A stretch of 64,000 nucleotides of DNA from Brachycybe producta (lineage: Eukaryota; Arthropoda; Diplopoda; Playtdesmida; Andrognathidae), in NCBI GenBank assembly GCA_036925085.1, contig JAUPFP010000010.1, positions 3,564,568-3,628,567 on the forward strand, in the 5' to 3' direction. Positions 12,444-26,400 of the stretch are shown here, piece by piece. Below the pieces are notes generated by a model. That model was not told the DNA's origin, did not search any database, and saw only the letters and a list, made by a program, of their open reading frames with translations. Every line of letters begins with the position of its first letter. The stretch's first letter is position 1. Both the position numbers and the translations under genes were made by a program.

Positions 12444-13450
12444 CTAGAGTTGTTTGTACATTTCCTGTTGTTTCATTTTCATATCCTTCATACTTTCTGA
12501 GCCCCGTTTCTCAAAAATACAATTGTGCAAGTTCACAAGTGTAACACCCGGTATTTTGCTTTCCCTTTGTTACCATAGCCTTGGGGTCCCTCGTACCCCA
12601 AGTACCGCATTTCCGCCCCAAGAACCCAAAGTATCAAGTCATACCCTGGTTCCAGTATATCGGCGGATAGATACCCGTCGAGGCACTGTCCCTTGGGCAT
12701 AGGTGCACCTGTGTAGGTGCACTTTCGTAGGTGCACTGTTCTGTGACTCGATAAGTTCTGGGTCCATTCTTTGATATCAAAACTATGAAATAACCCATTC
12801 AATGGTCTGGTGGCTAAAGAACGCCACACTTTTAACTCTTCTCTATTTGATGTACTTTTACGATTGTGTGCATTAAACAAGTAACCCGACAATCTGCATT
12901 CGTCTCGCCTGTATTCATTTATTCTCTTCTCTACAATTGCGTCCACAGGAAATACCAAAGGGAACGACTCCGGCATCATTAGGAATCAAGTCTAGCTCAT
13001 CCACACACTTGACATAACGCGGTATCCGCCCCAAACTAAGAGGATGATTCCCATAACAGGTGATCTACAAGTACATTTTTCCAAAAGACTTTGTGTTTCT
13101 CAAAAAAATTCACAAGTTTTTTTTTTTTTACAAGTCATCGTCATCGCATCGTACTAATACTGACATTCCAATATACACATAAGTAACCTAATATGGCCCC
13201 CTAAGAAGTTAGCAGACGAAACTTTGACATAGAACTCTATAGAAAATTAGCTGCACTGCTGTTTTCTGATAATTACTTGCACTATTTTCGTAAATTTTTT
13301 TCAAAAAATAAAGATAAAATTAGGTAGTTTCATAGTCAGGCATTGGTTTTTTAATATCTCTCGTTGTTGTTTTTTGATGTTTTGTTTTGCACATTGCTGT
13401 AAAACCAAAACTTTAACACAAAAGCCAATGGAGATCAATGGATTTCACTT

Positions 13451-13795
13451 TAAGAGGCTACATCACAAAATTACTTCGAAAAATCTCTGCAAAGAGCACT
13501 AGCATCGTTTTTCTATTGAACCCATAGACCCAATGTTAAAGAAAAAATGTTAATTTTTAAAATACACACAGTCGCCGGAATATGTTTATTTTTCATATTT
13601 AAAGTCGTCCAATATTCAGTTTTCAAAGTGTAAGGTGCACCTTAAATATATGCTGATCTAGTGATGGAATGACGAAAAATTGGTAAGTGCGGTTTCTATT
13701 TAAAAACTATTTCAAAATCGCGAATTTCTAACTCTTATGTTAAACTCCATTGAGTACGTGCTCGTAAGCAAAAAAAAAACATCCACTAATTATCC
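13451..13795 (+). mobile_element. M3 fold-back element, left half
   Basis: It begins TAAGAGGCTACATCACAAAA and follows the same block order as the full M3 copy at 62381-63165, stopping near its centre. It lies inside the mariner-like transposon, so it either inserted there or was captured. Confidence 0.7.
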
Positions 13796-14412
13796 GGGCA
13801 ACCAGGAGGTTATAATGCAACACCCTGTATATTATTAATATTATTATAAAGAGCACGAAGCATTCCATTTCAATATATTATTTCACATTCGTTGTTTTTT
13901 TCTCTTTAAAATAAGACTAATTATGCCAATCATCAGAGCATTTGCTGTAATATAATACATAATAATTCCACGCGGGAATGCAGTAATGCAACGAAACGTA
14001 AATTTTAAACAAAAGCGTAACAAAAAAAAAAAATCAACTTCACAAATTAATAAAAAAATGAAAAAAAAAAAGTGACAGAATTGGTATTTCGTTTAGTCAT
14101 TTTAGCTGTGACCAAATACAGTATAAAACAAACAATTATTGGCATGAAACGTTTCATAATTCCTCCTATCTCTCCCCCCCCCCCCCGCCAAAAAAAACTC
14201 ACCAGCACATCACCCCCGAGAACACGTCAAAGCATCGTTTCCGGATAACGTTCTCGGTGTTCGGTTCTAGGTGGCGTTTGTACAGACCTTCGACTGGAGT
14301 AGTCGCCATTCGTGGTGGACGATCGGACTGTTATTTCATTACCTTGTTCGCTGTTTCCACCATTGCTACTTTTGACAGAACCTCCGTTAACGCCACCGTT
14401 CTCCTCTTCTAG

Positions 14413-17400
14413 TCACAAACGCTCGTTGATAATTACGACGGTCGTTTTCTTGTACCGATCGGTCCTTACGATATACGTGATAAGGATGGCGAGTGCGACG
14501 AGGGTTAGGCCGAGAGCGTTTATCACTTTTCCTTCCGTGGTACCAGCTGCATAGTGAGGCCTGAAGTATATAGCACAACAAATAATATTTTATAAGATGC
14601 AATTTTAAAATATGCAAATACTAGTAAGAAAAAAAAATGGTAATCTAACTCTGGATGTTTCACAAGAAACTAAAGTGGCTGAATAGGTATCTATTTTGTT
14701 TTCGCCACTCCAGATGGCGCATCTGCTTGGTTCTTATGTTCTATGGAAAGGGACAGTTCCTTCCAGTCGCGTTCTATAGGAGGTCTCTTCGATATCCCTC
14801 CCGCGGTTTTGAAAAAAATTGTATTTTTCAAGCGAACTTTTTTTAGGAGAAACATTCTAAAAAAATTCAAAGTGTTTTAGAAACTGGAATACTTGGTGAT
14901 AATGCTAAAAGTTTTTTTCATTATGAAATCTTTTAAAATAAACTTTTTACAAGTTTGAAAAAGGCGAAAATAGTTTTTCATCAAATGTCAATGGGGGAAA
15001 AAAACTCTAAAAACGGTTCATTTTCAAACTGAACCATAAAATGTTTAGTTTTTAAGATACCGCGCAGTGAGAAAACTTTTAGCATAAATATTTTACCATT
15101 CTAGTTTTTAAAATAATCTGACTTTTTTTTTCATAATATTTTTTTTAAAAAGAAAAAAACGTTCACTTGACGTTATTACGTCCAATTTTTTTTTTACAAA
15201 AACGTTTATGGAGAATAGCATAAGCCACAGCAGTTGGCACCAACCGGGCTGACAAAAAACAAAATGAATATCTATAAAGCGGGATATAGACACTTGCCCT
15301 AAAGGATCATTTGCCCTCTCTTTTTTCGTACGATTTACTGTCTTTCAGTAGAGTATGTTAAACGGGTTCTGTGCACCTAGGCGCGCAAAAAACCTCAAAT
15401 GACTTATATTTAGTCTATTGATTAGGGCAAACGTCCCTCTAGGACAAACGGTTTTTGGGCAAATGTCCCTCTAGGGAAAACGATTTTAGGGCCAATGTCC
15501 CCTTTAGGGAAAATGGTTTTAAGGCAAATGTCCCCTTTAGGGCAAACGGTTTCAGGGCAAATGTTCCTCTAGGGCAAACGGTTTCAGGGCAAATGTTCCT
15601 TCTAGGGCAAACGATTTCAGGGCAAATGTTCCTTTAGGGCAAACGATTTCAGGGCAAATGTTCCTTTAGGGCAAACGATTTCAGGGCAAATGTTCCTTTA
15701 GGGCAAACGATTTCAGGGCAAATGTTCCTTTAGGGCAAACGATTTCAGGGCAAATGTTCCTTTAGGGCAAACGATTTCAGGGCAAATGTTCCTTTAGGGC
15801 AAACGATTTCAGGGCAAATGTTCCTTTAGGGCAAATGGTTCTAGGGCAAGTGTCTTTAGGGAAAATGTCATACACACCTATAAAGCCACCCTTAAACTAA
15901 ATAAAATCTATAGAAAACTTCATACGTGAGTGATGGAACCAAAAATATATTGTAATATTTCGTGTTATCCGTTTTAAAAATCCGGTTTTTCTCTTCCAAA
16001 CCTTGACTTACAGTAAATTCTAAAACATTTTAGTTATTTCCCACAATTGCTTTCATAACGCACAGCAACCCCATAGTTTTTATTAACGTTTAGACATGTT
16101 AACAGCCCACAAAGAAACGCCTTTTTTATATTCCCTTATCGCTTACCCCAGTTGGAAAATAGCTTTCTCGGTAAGACCGGTAAGGCAAGTGGCAATCCCC
16201 AGAAGGAAGGTTGCTAGTCCAAAGTGAACGTGAATCGGAAGGAGAGAAGCACGAAAACGAGCTGTCGACTGCTCACAACAAAGAAGAACGAGAAAACTGA
16301 AGAAACCGAAAACAAACTAAAACAAAAGGAAAAACAAAACAAAACATAAAAATTTACAAAATACTTTAAGACATTATATTATTGTTTCTTACCTGAAGCG
16401 AAAAAAGACCAAGTGTCGCAAGTCCCATCCAACTGTGGAGACTATAGAGATCCGGAATGGGAACCGGGTTCAATCTGTGGAAATCGAAGACTGCAACGAC
16501 GGCGATCGCTGCTGCGGGCATCACCAGCAGGTGAAGGATCGTGTGCACCAACTTGTTATAGATCTTACGACAACAACGAAACCCTCTGTAAACCAAAATA
16601 GCTAAGGAACAAAACAACAAGAGTTATATAATGTAACGGAAAGAAGGAACCCTCCATTTCTAATAGTGTGATGTCGAGACCTTGTCCGAGAAGAAAGACG
16701 AATCCTATGACCATGAGCAAAGGGTGAAGGTTGAACTCCTTTGCGATGTCTTCTTGCCAGGCAACACCCTGTCTGTAGTAAAACACCCAAACGATGACAA
16801 GACCCAGTGCACCAAATAGCAACACCTGAGCGAGTAGCATCAGGAATCCGAAGCCAAACTGCGATCCCGTGCTCCAGGAATCGCCTTCTAACGACGAAGA
16901 CCTGCAAAATCGAAGGGAACGGACTATTTTATCGTCTTATCCAAATTTCATGTTAAGAGGCTACACATCACAAAATTATTTCAAACAATCTCCGCAAAGA
17001 GCGCTAGCATCGTTTTTCTATTGAGCACATAGACCCAATGTTAAAGGAAAAATGTTAATTTTTAATATACACAGTCGCGACGGCAATATGTTTATTTTTT
17101 TATATTTAAAGTTGTCCAATTTTGATGGCGCAAAGAGCAATGTGTACCTTAAAAATATACTGATCGAGTGATAGAATGACAAAAAATTGGTAAGTGCGGT
17201 TATATGTTTAAAAACTATTTCAAAATCGCGAATTTCTAACTCTTATTGTTAAACTCCATTGAGTACGCGCTCGTAAAAAATACCTAAAAATAATTTTAAC
17301 AAGCCACAATTAAACCACATTGGCGCACGTGTCACTGGCTTTTTAAAAATTTTACGTATTTTCATGAGCATTAATTAATGGATGTTTTTTTTTTTCATAT

Positions 17401-20400
17401 TTGGGCGTACTCAATGGATTTTAACATAAGAGTTAGAAATTCTCGACTTTGAAATAGTTTTTAAAAATATAACCGCACTAATTACCAATTTTTTGTCATT
17501 CTATCACTCGATCAACATATATTTAAGGTGCACATTGCACTTTGAAAACTTAAATTTGAAAATTTACGGGGAAAAAATACTAAATACGAAAAACCGCGGT
17601 TTCATAGTTTCATAGTTTACTGGAGTTTAGAGATAGTTTTTGGACAGTGCGCGCACACGATGATAGGCATACACGCACAAGCACAACCACCAACAAACTC
17701 ACGGTCGTGTGCTCTTGCCCTATCTCGACCTCAAGACAACTGACAGACTGTCGGTCCTGTGCGCTGATCCTACTAGAATTCAATCTCAACCGTAATTCTG
17801 TCATCTGCGCTCGCTCTTTGACTGGTCATTTGGCATATGATTACACAGGCAATTAGAAAACGGGACGAACAGAAGTTGGCTCCGCCCTTTTTATGACGAA
17901 CGGCAACTTCTAATTGGTTTGTTGTGTGGTTCGACGTTGAAAACGGCGGAGCATGTGACGTCAGACTACGTAACCAACCAATTAGAAGTTGCGGTTCGTC
18001 ATAAAAAAGGGCGGAGCCAACTTCTGTTCGTCCCGTTTTCTAAATGCCTGTTATGATTATAATTATTCATGGAGCAACAAAGGTCTAAAAATGTAAAGTA
18101 CTCCCAATTCGTCGCCATATCCGAGCCAATCATTTTCAATGTCAGCTTTTGTACCTTGTAACAAAGCAATTTTAATACAAAAACGGCAAAATGAGCCAAA
18201 ATAATTAAGAAAAAAAAAAGATATAAGCATGCTGGGGTCAAAAATAATTACTGCTCATCCATCATTCATCACCATTAAAAAAAAACTACATCCAAAGTTA
18301 GCATTTATGCATATAGTTAATTATTGCCACACACTATTCAAAACAGTTTATCCGCGTTTTCAACTTTATAACCATTCATTTCATATGCCAGAGCTGCAGC
18401 TGTTATTATAATTAGGGACAAGGTTCAAGGAATGTGGATGACCGTGAAACACACAAACAGAAATTTTTATAAACAATTATAAGACAAAACAAGCTATACT
18501 TGTCTACAGGAACCATGGAGAAACCAAATCAGAAAGAATGGTGTTTAGAGAAGAGAAAAGAGAGGAAAACAATGGGGGCAAACGCACAACACAACACAAG
18601 TGACACATATTTTAAAGAAATTTTTATGTTGGTCATAATATCATAAATGAACAGGAAATGTGTGATATCTCAGTTTGAGTTTGTGCATGGGTGTGACGTA
18701 ACCATGTACTTTACTCAAGTCTCTACGAGATGTTTCATAAACAGGCAATTGTGCCCACAAGCAATTAAAAATCGGGACATACAGAAGTTGGCTCCGCCCT
18801 TTTTATGACGACTGGCAACTTCTAATTGGTTTGTTATGAGGTTCGACGTTGAAAAGGGCGGAGCATGTGACGTCAGAATGCATAACCAACAAATTAGAAG
18901 TTGCTGGTCGTCATAAAAAGGGCGGAGCCAACTTCTGTATGTCCCAATTTATAATTGCCTGCATTGTGCCCAGCATTAAAATTTCTTTTGCTACGCCCTT
19001 TTATGATCGTCACCAACTTCTAATTGGTTTGTAATTACTTGGTCTGATGTCACATGCTCCGCCCTTTTCAATTTATAATTGGTTTGTTACTTGGTCTGAC
19101 GTCACAAAAGGGCGGGGCAAAAAAATATAATGCTGAGCACAACTGCCTGTGTTTCGTAGTACCCTTAAGGAGGTTGAATAGATATTTATTTTGTTTTCGC
19201 CCCCCCTAGATGGCGCGCATATTATTTTCTATTCTCTTTCCCAATCAGCGGTTTTGAGAAAAAAATATATTTTTCGCCAAAAGCGAACGTTTTTCAGGCG
19301 AAACATTACGAACGAAAAAATTCAATATGTTTTAAAAACTAGAATAGTTAGTGATAAATTGATAATGTTAAGTTTTTTTATCATGATATCTTTAAAAATA
19401 AAACTTTTTATGACTAGTTTGAAGAAAGAAAAAAAAAACGAATAGTTTTTCAAAAAATGTCAATAAAAAAAGACCCAAAAACGGGTCATTTTCAAACTGC
19501 TATAAAATATAACGAACATATTGCCGCGACTGCATTGTATTTTAAAAATTATCATTTTTTCTTTAACATTGGGTCTATGGGCTCAATAGAAAAACGATGT
19601 TAGCGCTCTTTGCGGGGATTATTTCGAAGTAATTTTGTGATGTGGGCCTCTTAAGTGTGTGTTGGTTAGGTGTTAACTCCAATCAGGAAGGAAACAATTC
19701 GAATTCAAAAGTTTCCACTTCAATTGGCACACACAAGTCACTGAACTTACACCATCAACAAATCACACACACAGAACTACTCTCTATGAAAGCATAGAGG
19801 GGGGTTTTGTCTGTCTGGGCAAACAACCCCCCCCCCCCACCCTCCCTTCTAGCAAAGTAAAACCATGTATTTAAAAATCAACATGGCCATTTTTCTTCCC
19901 TTCATCATTATGTTAATGTAACACAATGACCCACTGAACTGTATACAATATTTTGCAAGGATTATTAGTGTTCGTAATATGCATTTTCCATGCATGATTT
20001 CAAATGATGATCAATGAATGGGGGTTTGTGTATGATGCATTTCGTTGGTAAACATCATGAGCTCAGGGTGTATTAAGAAAAAAATGTGGGTGGATCGGAG
20101 GGGGAGGGGGTGGCGGAGAAAAAGTGAAATGAGGCAACACACGAAAATACATTTTAGTAAGAAATCTCATCATCACACAAAAATACCAGACACTGGCAGG
20201 TACAAATTATTACAATGAATGATGCGCGATGTACTTATGGAAAACGGAAATGAAAGTTATAAACTAAATACAGAAGATGTTACAAAATTAATAATAGGCC
20301 TACTAAATTGTATAGGTGCGGGGGGAGAGGGGGGGGGGGGGTGTGGCCCGCGAGCTAAGTAAAGTCATCCTCAACTATTAGTAACTAGTAGTGTAAAAAA

Positions 20401-23400
20401 AATCATTTCTACAGACATCTGTAGACAGCTTCAGAAATTTCTTTGGCTCCGCCTTTTTATGAACGTCAGACCAAATATCAACCAATTAGAAATAAAAAAG
20501 GGTGGCACATGTGACGTCAGACCAAATAACAAACCAATTATAGAAGTTGCCGTTCCTCATAAAAGGGCGGGGCAAACGACTGCATCTTGTTGAGCACACT
20601 TGCCTGTTTTTTTTATGATCAAAATTTTTTCCATCGCTTGATAACGACACGGGTTACTATATTGACAGGCAATTAGAAAACGGAATGAACAGAAGTTGAC
20701 TCCGCCCTTTTTATGACGAACGCAACTTCTAATTGGTTGGTTGTGTAGTCTGACGTCACATGCTCCGCCCTTTTCAACGCCGAACCACACAACAAGCCAA
20801 TTAGATGTTGCCGGTCGTCTTAAAAAGGGCGGAGCCAACTTCTGTTCATCCCGTTTTCTAATTGCCTGTTTACTATTGAGCCCTACAGACGACTTTTGCA
20901 AAAAAAATTTTTTAATCTCGACGAGTCGACTTTTAATCTCGACATGTCGACTTTTAATCTCGACATGTCGACTTTTAATCTGTGTTACTCGGCCATGCTA
21001 TTTATGCCATGTTGCATGCACCATAGATCCTACTCTAATAATAAAATTATTGCAAGCGCCCTCTTGTAGCAGCAGTATTTTAATTATTAGAGTATGATGC
21101 GCACAACATGGCATAATTAACATATGGTCGTCGACGTGTCGAGATTCTTGAAAAAAATCTCACTAGTCCTTTACAGGGCTCCGTAGGTTACTTATTTTTA
21201 AAGAATCCCATTTGTTTCAAATAATTAAAAAAAAAAAACATGCCAACAACACCCAGTATTGCTAGATGGTCACCCATCCAAGTAACGACTGGGCCCAATG
21301 TTGCGTAATGTTACAAACAAGGAAACTATGTAATTTAATATATAAGTAATAATAGCGCTGATCTAGCACTAACTCGAAGAAGCGTCAAATGGAACCAACT
21401 GCAAAGTGAATAACCACTATAATCGCCGGCAGCACGGTTGCTCTGGTGCTCAAGCACTCATTCAAACTATCTAAAGCCGCGCACAGACCAAAATTAACTG
21501 TTCGCGAACCACTCGGAGACTGTTCGAGAGCTGCTCGCGAGCATAATGTCTATACCAAAAAAAATTAGCATGTTCGCGTTTGCATGGCGACCAGCTCTCA
21601 AGATTTTGTTTGTTAGTTCGTCAAGAGTTCGCTTTGTTAAATTTGCTTGTATAATTATTAACTGTGGAGACGAGCTCACTCACGTCCAGACTATGCAGGT
21701 TCTCAGTTTGGCAGATGTTCGAGAACGAACCCTTTGATGTACCGCGTGAAGTGCAAAGTTTGTACCGGTTTGCGAACAGTTGTAAAACGTCTAAACCGTG
21801 TTCTGTATCTGTTCCATGAACTAGTCCTGAACTGTTCGCGAACTGTTCTAGAACGGTTCGCGAGCTTGGTTTATGCGCGGCTTTAGAGGTGTTCACAGCA
21901 CCAATTGAAATTTTTCAATTTTAACATTTTCTCTATTTTTTACACCAGCATGCGGTGCGGTTATACGGTTCGCTCAGTTTTACCTATTAACTAAATGACT
22001 TTACACAATATGTAGCCTCTAACAAGCTACGCCTCATTGATGGAAGCTCCACAAAACATTAAACATGAGCTGCTGACAGTGCTGAGCACCCTTTTTAGGT
22101 TTTTTTGTAAAAAACCTATGATAACCACCAACCTAACCCCCCCCCCCCCAAATAAGCGATCATTTGACGCCACGCCAAAGACGCCTAATGAGGCGAAAAG
22201 CTCCTCAATTTACAAAACTGATTTAGCGTCAAACTGATTAAATGCCAATTAGAATAAGTGCAAAATGGGGAGAAAAAAAAATCAAAACTGAATTAACCGC
22301 CAGTAATTCGGCATTTATTCATTTTGGTGTTTAGCCTGGAACACACGCGCGGAATTTCGCCAAAGAAAAAGAAAATAGGAAAAGGAAAAAAAAAGCCATT
22401 TTCTTTTTCTGTATCTCTTGTTGTTCACACATAGAAACAGAAAAGTAGTGAGGAAAATTGTGCACCTTCTATTGAGCAAGAAATGAAACATTTATTGCCA
22501 AAATGGATTCCAATTTGCTTTTTTGTGATGTCACATACTTCTTTCTGATTGGTGGGAATTTGAACGGAATATTTGGAGAACGGAAAAAGTTGAGCTTTGT
22601 TCAACTCATTTTTAATGAATTTTCCATTCACTTTTTATGACAAATTTTCTCTTTTAAATATTCTATTGTGATTTTTTGAGCGGAATTCCGCGTGTGTGTT
22701 TCAGGCGTTTGTCCAATCATGATTAGTTTGGCATTTTAATCAGTAGCCTCCAACTATGTATTAATTTTCCAGTTGCTTATTAATTACTAACATATTTGAA
22801 ATATTTAAAAGGAAAATAATCACTTGTCCTGCATGTTTTATAACCGAGATTTCATTGAATGAGTCAGGATTTCATTATTAATTTCATTATTTTATTTAAA
22901 CATGCTTATTTCATAAAGTTCTATGTTACGAAATATGCAAATGAAAATGAACAAAAGAAAACTGTATAAATTTTATAATTATTACGTGTTTCAGAAGCAA
23001 AAAGACATTTAAAGGCGCTTTCGAAACTAGAAGAGCAAGGGAATCATATAAGGGTGGGTCCAGACTAGAACACAACATGGAACAAACCATATTCGCGACC
23101 ATTTCCAAAGAACATGTTCGTTGTTCTTGGTCGCTGATGGCCGGAATTGTCCAAACTTGAACAGAACATGTTCGCAACGTGTTCACAGTACTTCAAGTTA
23201 GAAATCGCGGAGAACTTCAGTTGGCTCCGCCCTTGTTATAACGAACGCAACTTCTAATTGGTTGGTTATGTAGTCTGACGTCACATGCTCCGCCCTTTTC
23301 AACTTCGAACCACACAACAAACCAATTAGAAGATGCCGGTCGTCATAACAAGGGCGGAGCCAACTGAAGTTCTCCCCGATTTCTAACTGCCTGTGTTCTC

Positions 23401-26400
23401 AGTTGGTATAACCTCATAAATGGATGTTCGGAGGAAATGTTTGCCGAGACGTCCAAACTACTCACGGCCCAAACACAAACATCCTATGATGTGACGGACA
23501 AAAACTGACAACCAGTGGATCCGAGCCGAACAGAACAACGAACAACATTTGTTACAAGGAACCGTCCGAAAAACCCGTCGACATTGTTCGCGAACATGTT
23601 CGCAAACAAGTGTTCTGTTCAGAGGCGTGTTGGTTATATGGCAGCTCGAGCAAATGCCAGAAGGGCCGGTTGTTCTTTTTTTCAAAAAAATATTGCCAAT
23701 CCAGTATAAAATCAAAAAACAGTGGGTCGTTATTTTTCTTGTCTCTGTACAAATAACTGTGTGTAGCTGGATTTACCAATAGGCAGAGTAGGCAGCTGCC
23801 TAGGACGGCAAATTTTTTGGGGCGGCAAATTGCAAAATTTTTTTTTTTGGAAATTCGTTTTGGATACAAAAAAAAGTATTGTAAAACAATAAACTGCCTA
23901 ATATAACTTGGTTGGCAAGAGTAATTGATGTAACAAGAGTACGGTGGCCGAGAAGTGCAATCCCTACCACTTCCGACAAAACAGTTGACATTACCATTGT
24001 TAAAAGCATACAAAAGTAAACTTTATTACTTTAAGAAAGTATAGGCCATGTGTTTTCAGTTGCTGCCTAGGGGCGGCAAAATGGTAAATCCGCCACTGGC
24101 CGGGTGTTTGTTGCATACGGGTTTTCAAATAGGTGCTGCGCTTTCAATAAATTGTATACTAATAGTTTCCCCGCACTGCCGCACATATATACTAATGTAG
24201 GGATGGCCAGCTAGAAGATTTTATTATTTTGTTTACAAGTAATATCAAAAGTGACACCAGTTCAAAGTGGACATCATTGAAGTGTCTATGCTTGACATTG
24301 CTTGCGCATGGATTTGTAACTTCGAAAATTAATTGCAAATGAACCAATGGACGTAGAGTGAAGCTGTTAGATGCATTGCATTCCTTGGACATTCAGGAAT
24401 GCAGGGATGCATGGGGGTCGGTGTATATCTTCAAAATGCCAGAGCCAAATTATGTTTGCAGCACGCCTCTGGTTCTGTTGGTTGCTGCATTTCTGCGTAT
24501 CATATCCCCGATGCATATGAATGGATACAGCTAGCCTAGCATCGTTCCATATCAAAATATGATACAAAGAAACGCAACGAACGAGATCGGTAATTTGTCG
24601 ATTTTTTCCCGTCACATCAAAGAAATTATACGATACGCGGTGGAGTAAGTTGGAGCGGGGGCAACGCGCTTGGTCACTACGTTGCACAATATTTTTGTTC
24701 ATTCGCATGTGAGAACTCGACGTGCCAGACGTGCAAGTTCTTCTCGCCGGAAAAAAAAATTAGATGAAACGGGGACGTCTGCAACCTCGTATCGTGCATT
24801 TTGAAACGCAACGCATTGATGATACGAGAAACATCGAGTAGCGTGTACACTGTATCTGTATCAGTGAATGATATGAGTATGATACGCAACGGTGATACGA
24901 TACGCTAAACCGCAACAAGTGGATACAAAGCTTAACGCTATACCAGATCCAAAGTTAAATTGGACGTGACATGAGAGGGCATATAAACATCACAGAGTGG
25001 AAGGTCCAAACATCTCAAATTTGATCCTTTTCAACCGCGACCACAAACAGTATTTTTTTAAAGACGGATGATGAATAAGAAATTACAGTTTAACATTGAT
25101 GCAGTTTATTCACATATAATGACATTTACAATGGTAACAGATGCAAATAATATGTACAATATTAGATGCACGTATTAAGGAATCTCACATTGCATAATGA
25201 ACTTTTGACTTCATGCAATCTTATCCAAGGGGCGTGACACTGATTGACATCTGGTGAAAATCAAGGCTACATTACAACAGACTTGATGACTACAATAGGA
25301 TAATTTCATAGAGGGGGGAGGGCGATTCCCAACGCCACTGCATTGGTATATGGCAAGAAAAGAAAAAGGGGGACTTCGGGGACCAGTTGCGCACTCTTGA
25401 GGAATTTTTTTTAAAAAGACTTTTAGAGTCTTGGGCTTTTGACCCATTTTTTCGAATTTTAAAAATTCTCGAATCCTTGTGATTTTTCAAACTTTTTGGG
25501 ACTTCTGGGGCCAGTTGAGGGCTCCTGAGTAATTTTTTAGAGCTTTTAGAGCATTTAAATATTTTTCGACTTTTGGCCGTTTTTTGAGAAAAATTCCAAA
25601 CATAAAGTCTTGGTTTTTGACCCATTTTTTCGAATTTTAAAAATTCTCGAATCTCTGTACTTTTCCAAGCTTTTTGGGTCTTCTATGGCCAGTTGAGTGC
25701 TCCTGAGGCATTTTTAGAGCTTTTAAATATTTTTTCGACTTTTGACCGTTTTTTGAAAAAAAAAAACAAATACAAAGTGTCTTGGCTTTTCACCTATTTT
25801 TTTCGAATTTTAAAAATTCTCGAATCCCTATACTTTTCCAAGCTTTTTGGAACAACATTAAAAATGGCTTTGGAAAGGGGGAGGGGCGACCTTGCCCCTA
25901 TGTGCGAGCGCCCATGCATGCAGGCTACATATGATGATAACTGTTTTCAAACACTTTAAGGTTTCAACTTTAGGTTTCAAAAACCTAAAAAGGCCCGTTT
26001 CCACACGAGGAACATTTTGGGCAACATTTTCTTTCAATTTTCCAAGCCTCTAGAAATTTAAACTGCAAGATTCATCATCTTTTTATCCTGACCCCGTTGT
26101 TGATTCACTAAATTCACAAGCACAGAAGCAAAAACAAACAACGGTTTTCCTTATAAAATGAGATGAATAAAGACTCCAATTTTGTGTATTCCATACAGAG
26201 GACGCCATGTTAAAATGAGTGTTTGAGAAATGGGTTGGTCACATAACAACAGGGTGTGTTAATTGTTCTTGGTTGTTGAAACTGATCCGATGAGTGACGA
26301 GTCGATGACGATGTTTTGATTACCAGTGCAAGTATTATTATCAATTTATCATACACTCATTCCTGGGAGAAACGCCAAGAGTACAGCGAGTCAACTAAAC

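Larger units (their letters stand above)
12064..13827. mobile_element. Tc1/mariner-like DNA transposon, decayed
   Basis: The terminal inverted repeats are about 25 bp: CAGGGTGTTCCATT followed by CCTCC a few bases on at the left, and an inverted copy with few mismatches at the right. A TA dinucleotide flanks each end, as for this superfamily. A transposase C-terminal remnant lies at 12258-12443. The rest of the coding region is lost or scrambled, and half of an M3 fold-back element occupies 13451-13795. The 1764-bp length would fit a once-autonomous element. Confidence 0.75.

Noticed and set aside
12533-12979. 148-aa open frame on the minus strand inside the mariner-like element
   Set aside because: It has no transposase motif and runs opposite to the recognisable transposase block.
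15425-15862. CRISPR-like array
   Set aside because: Units abut without unique spacers, and the window is animal nuclear DNA; it is a minisatellite.
20557-21097. Overlapping open frames of 114 and 118 aa on both strands
   Set aside because: They read through the palindromic M1/M2 elements; the same peptide pieces recur at every copy on both strands.
23552-24013. 153-aa open frame on the minus strand
   Set aside because: It spans parts of M8 and the GGATTTACC fold-back element and has no family motif.
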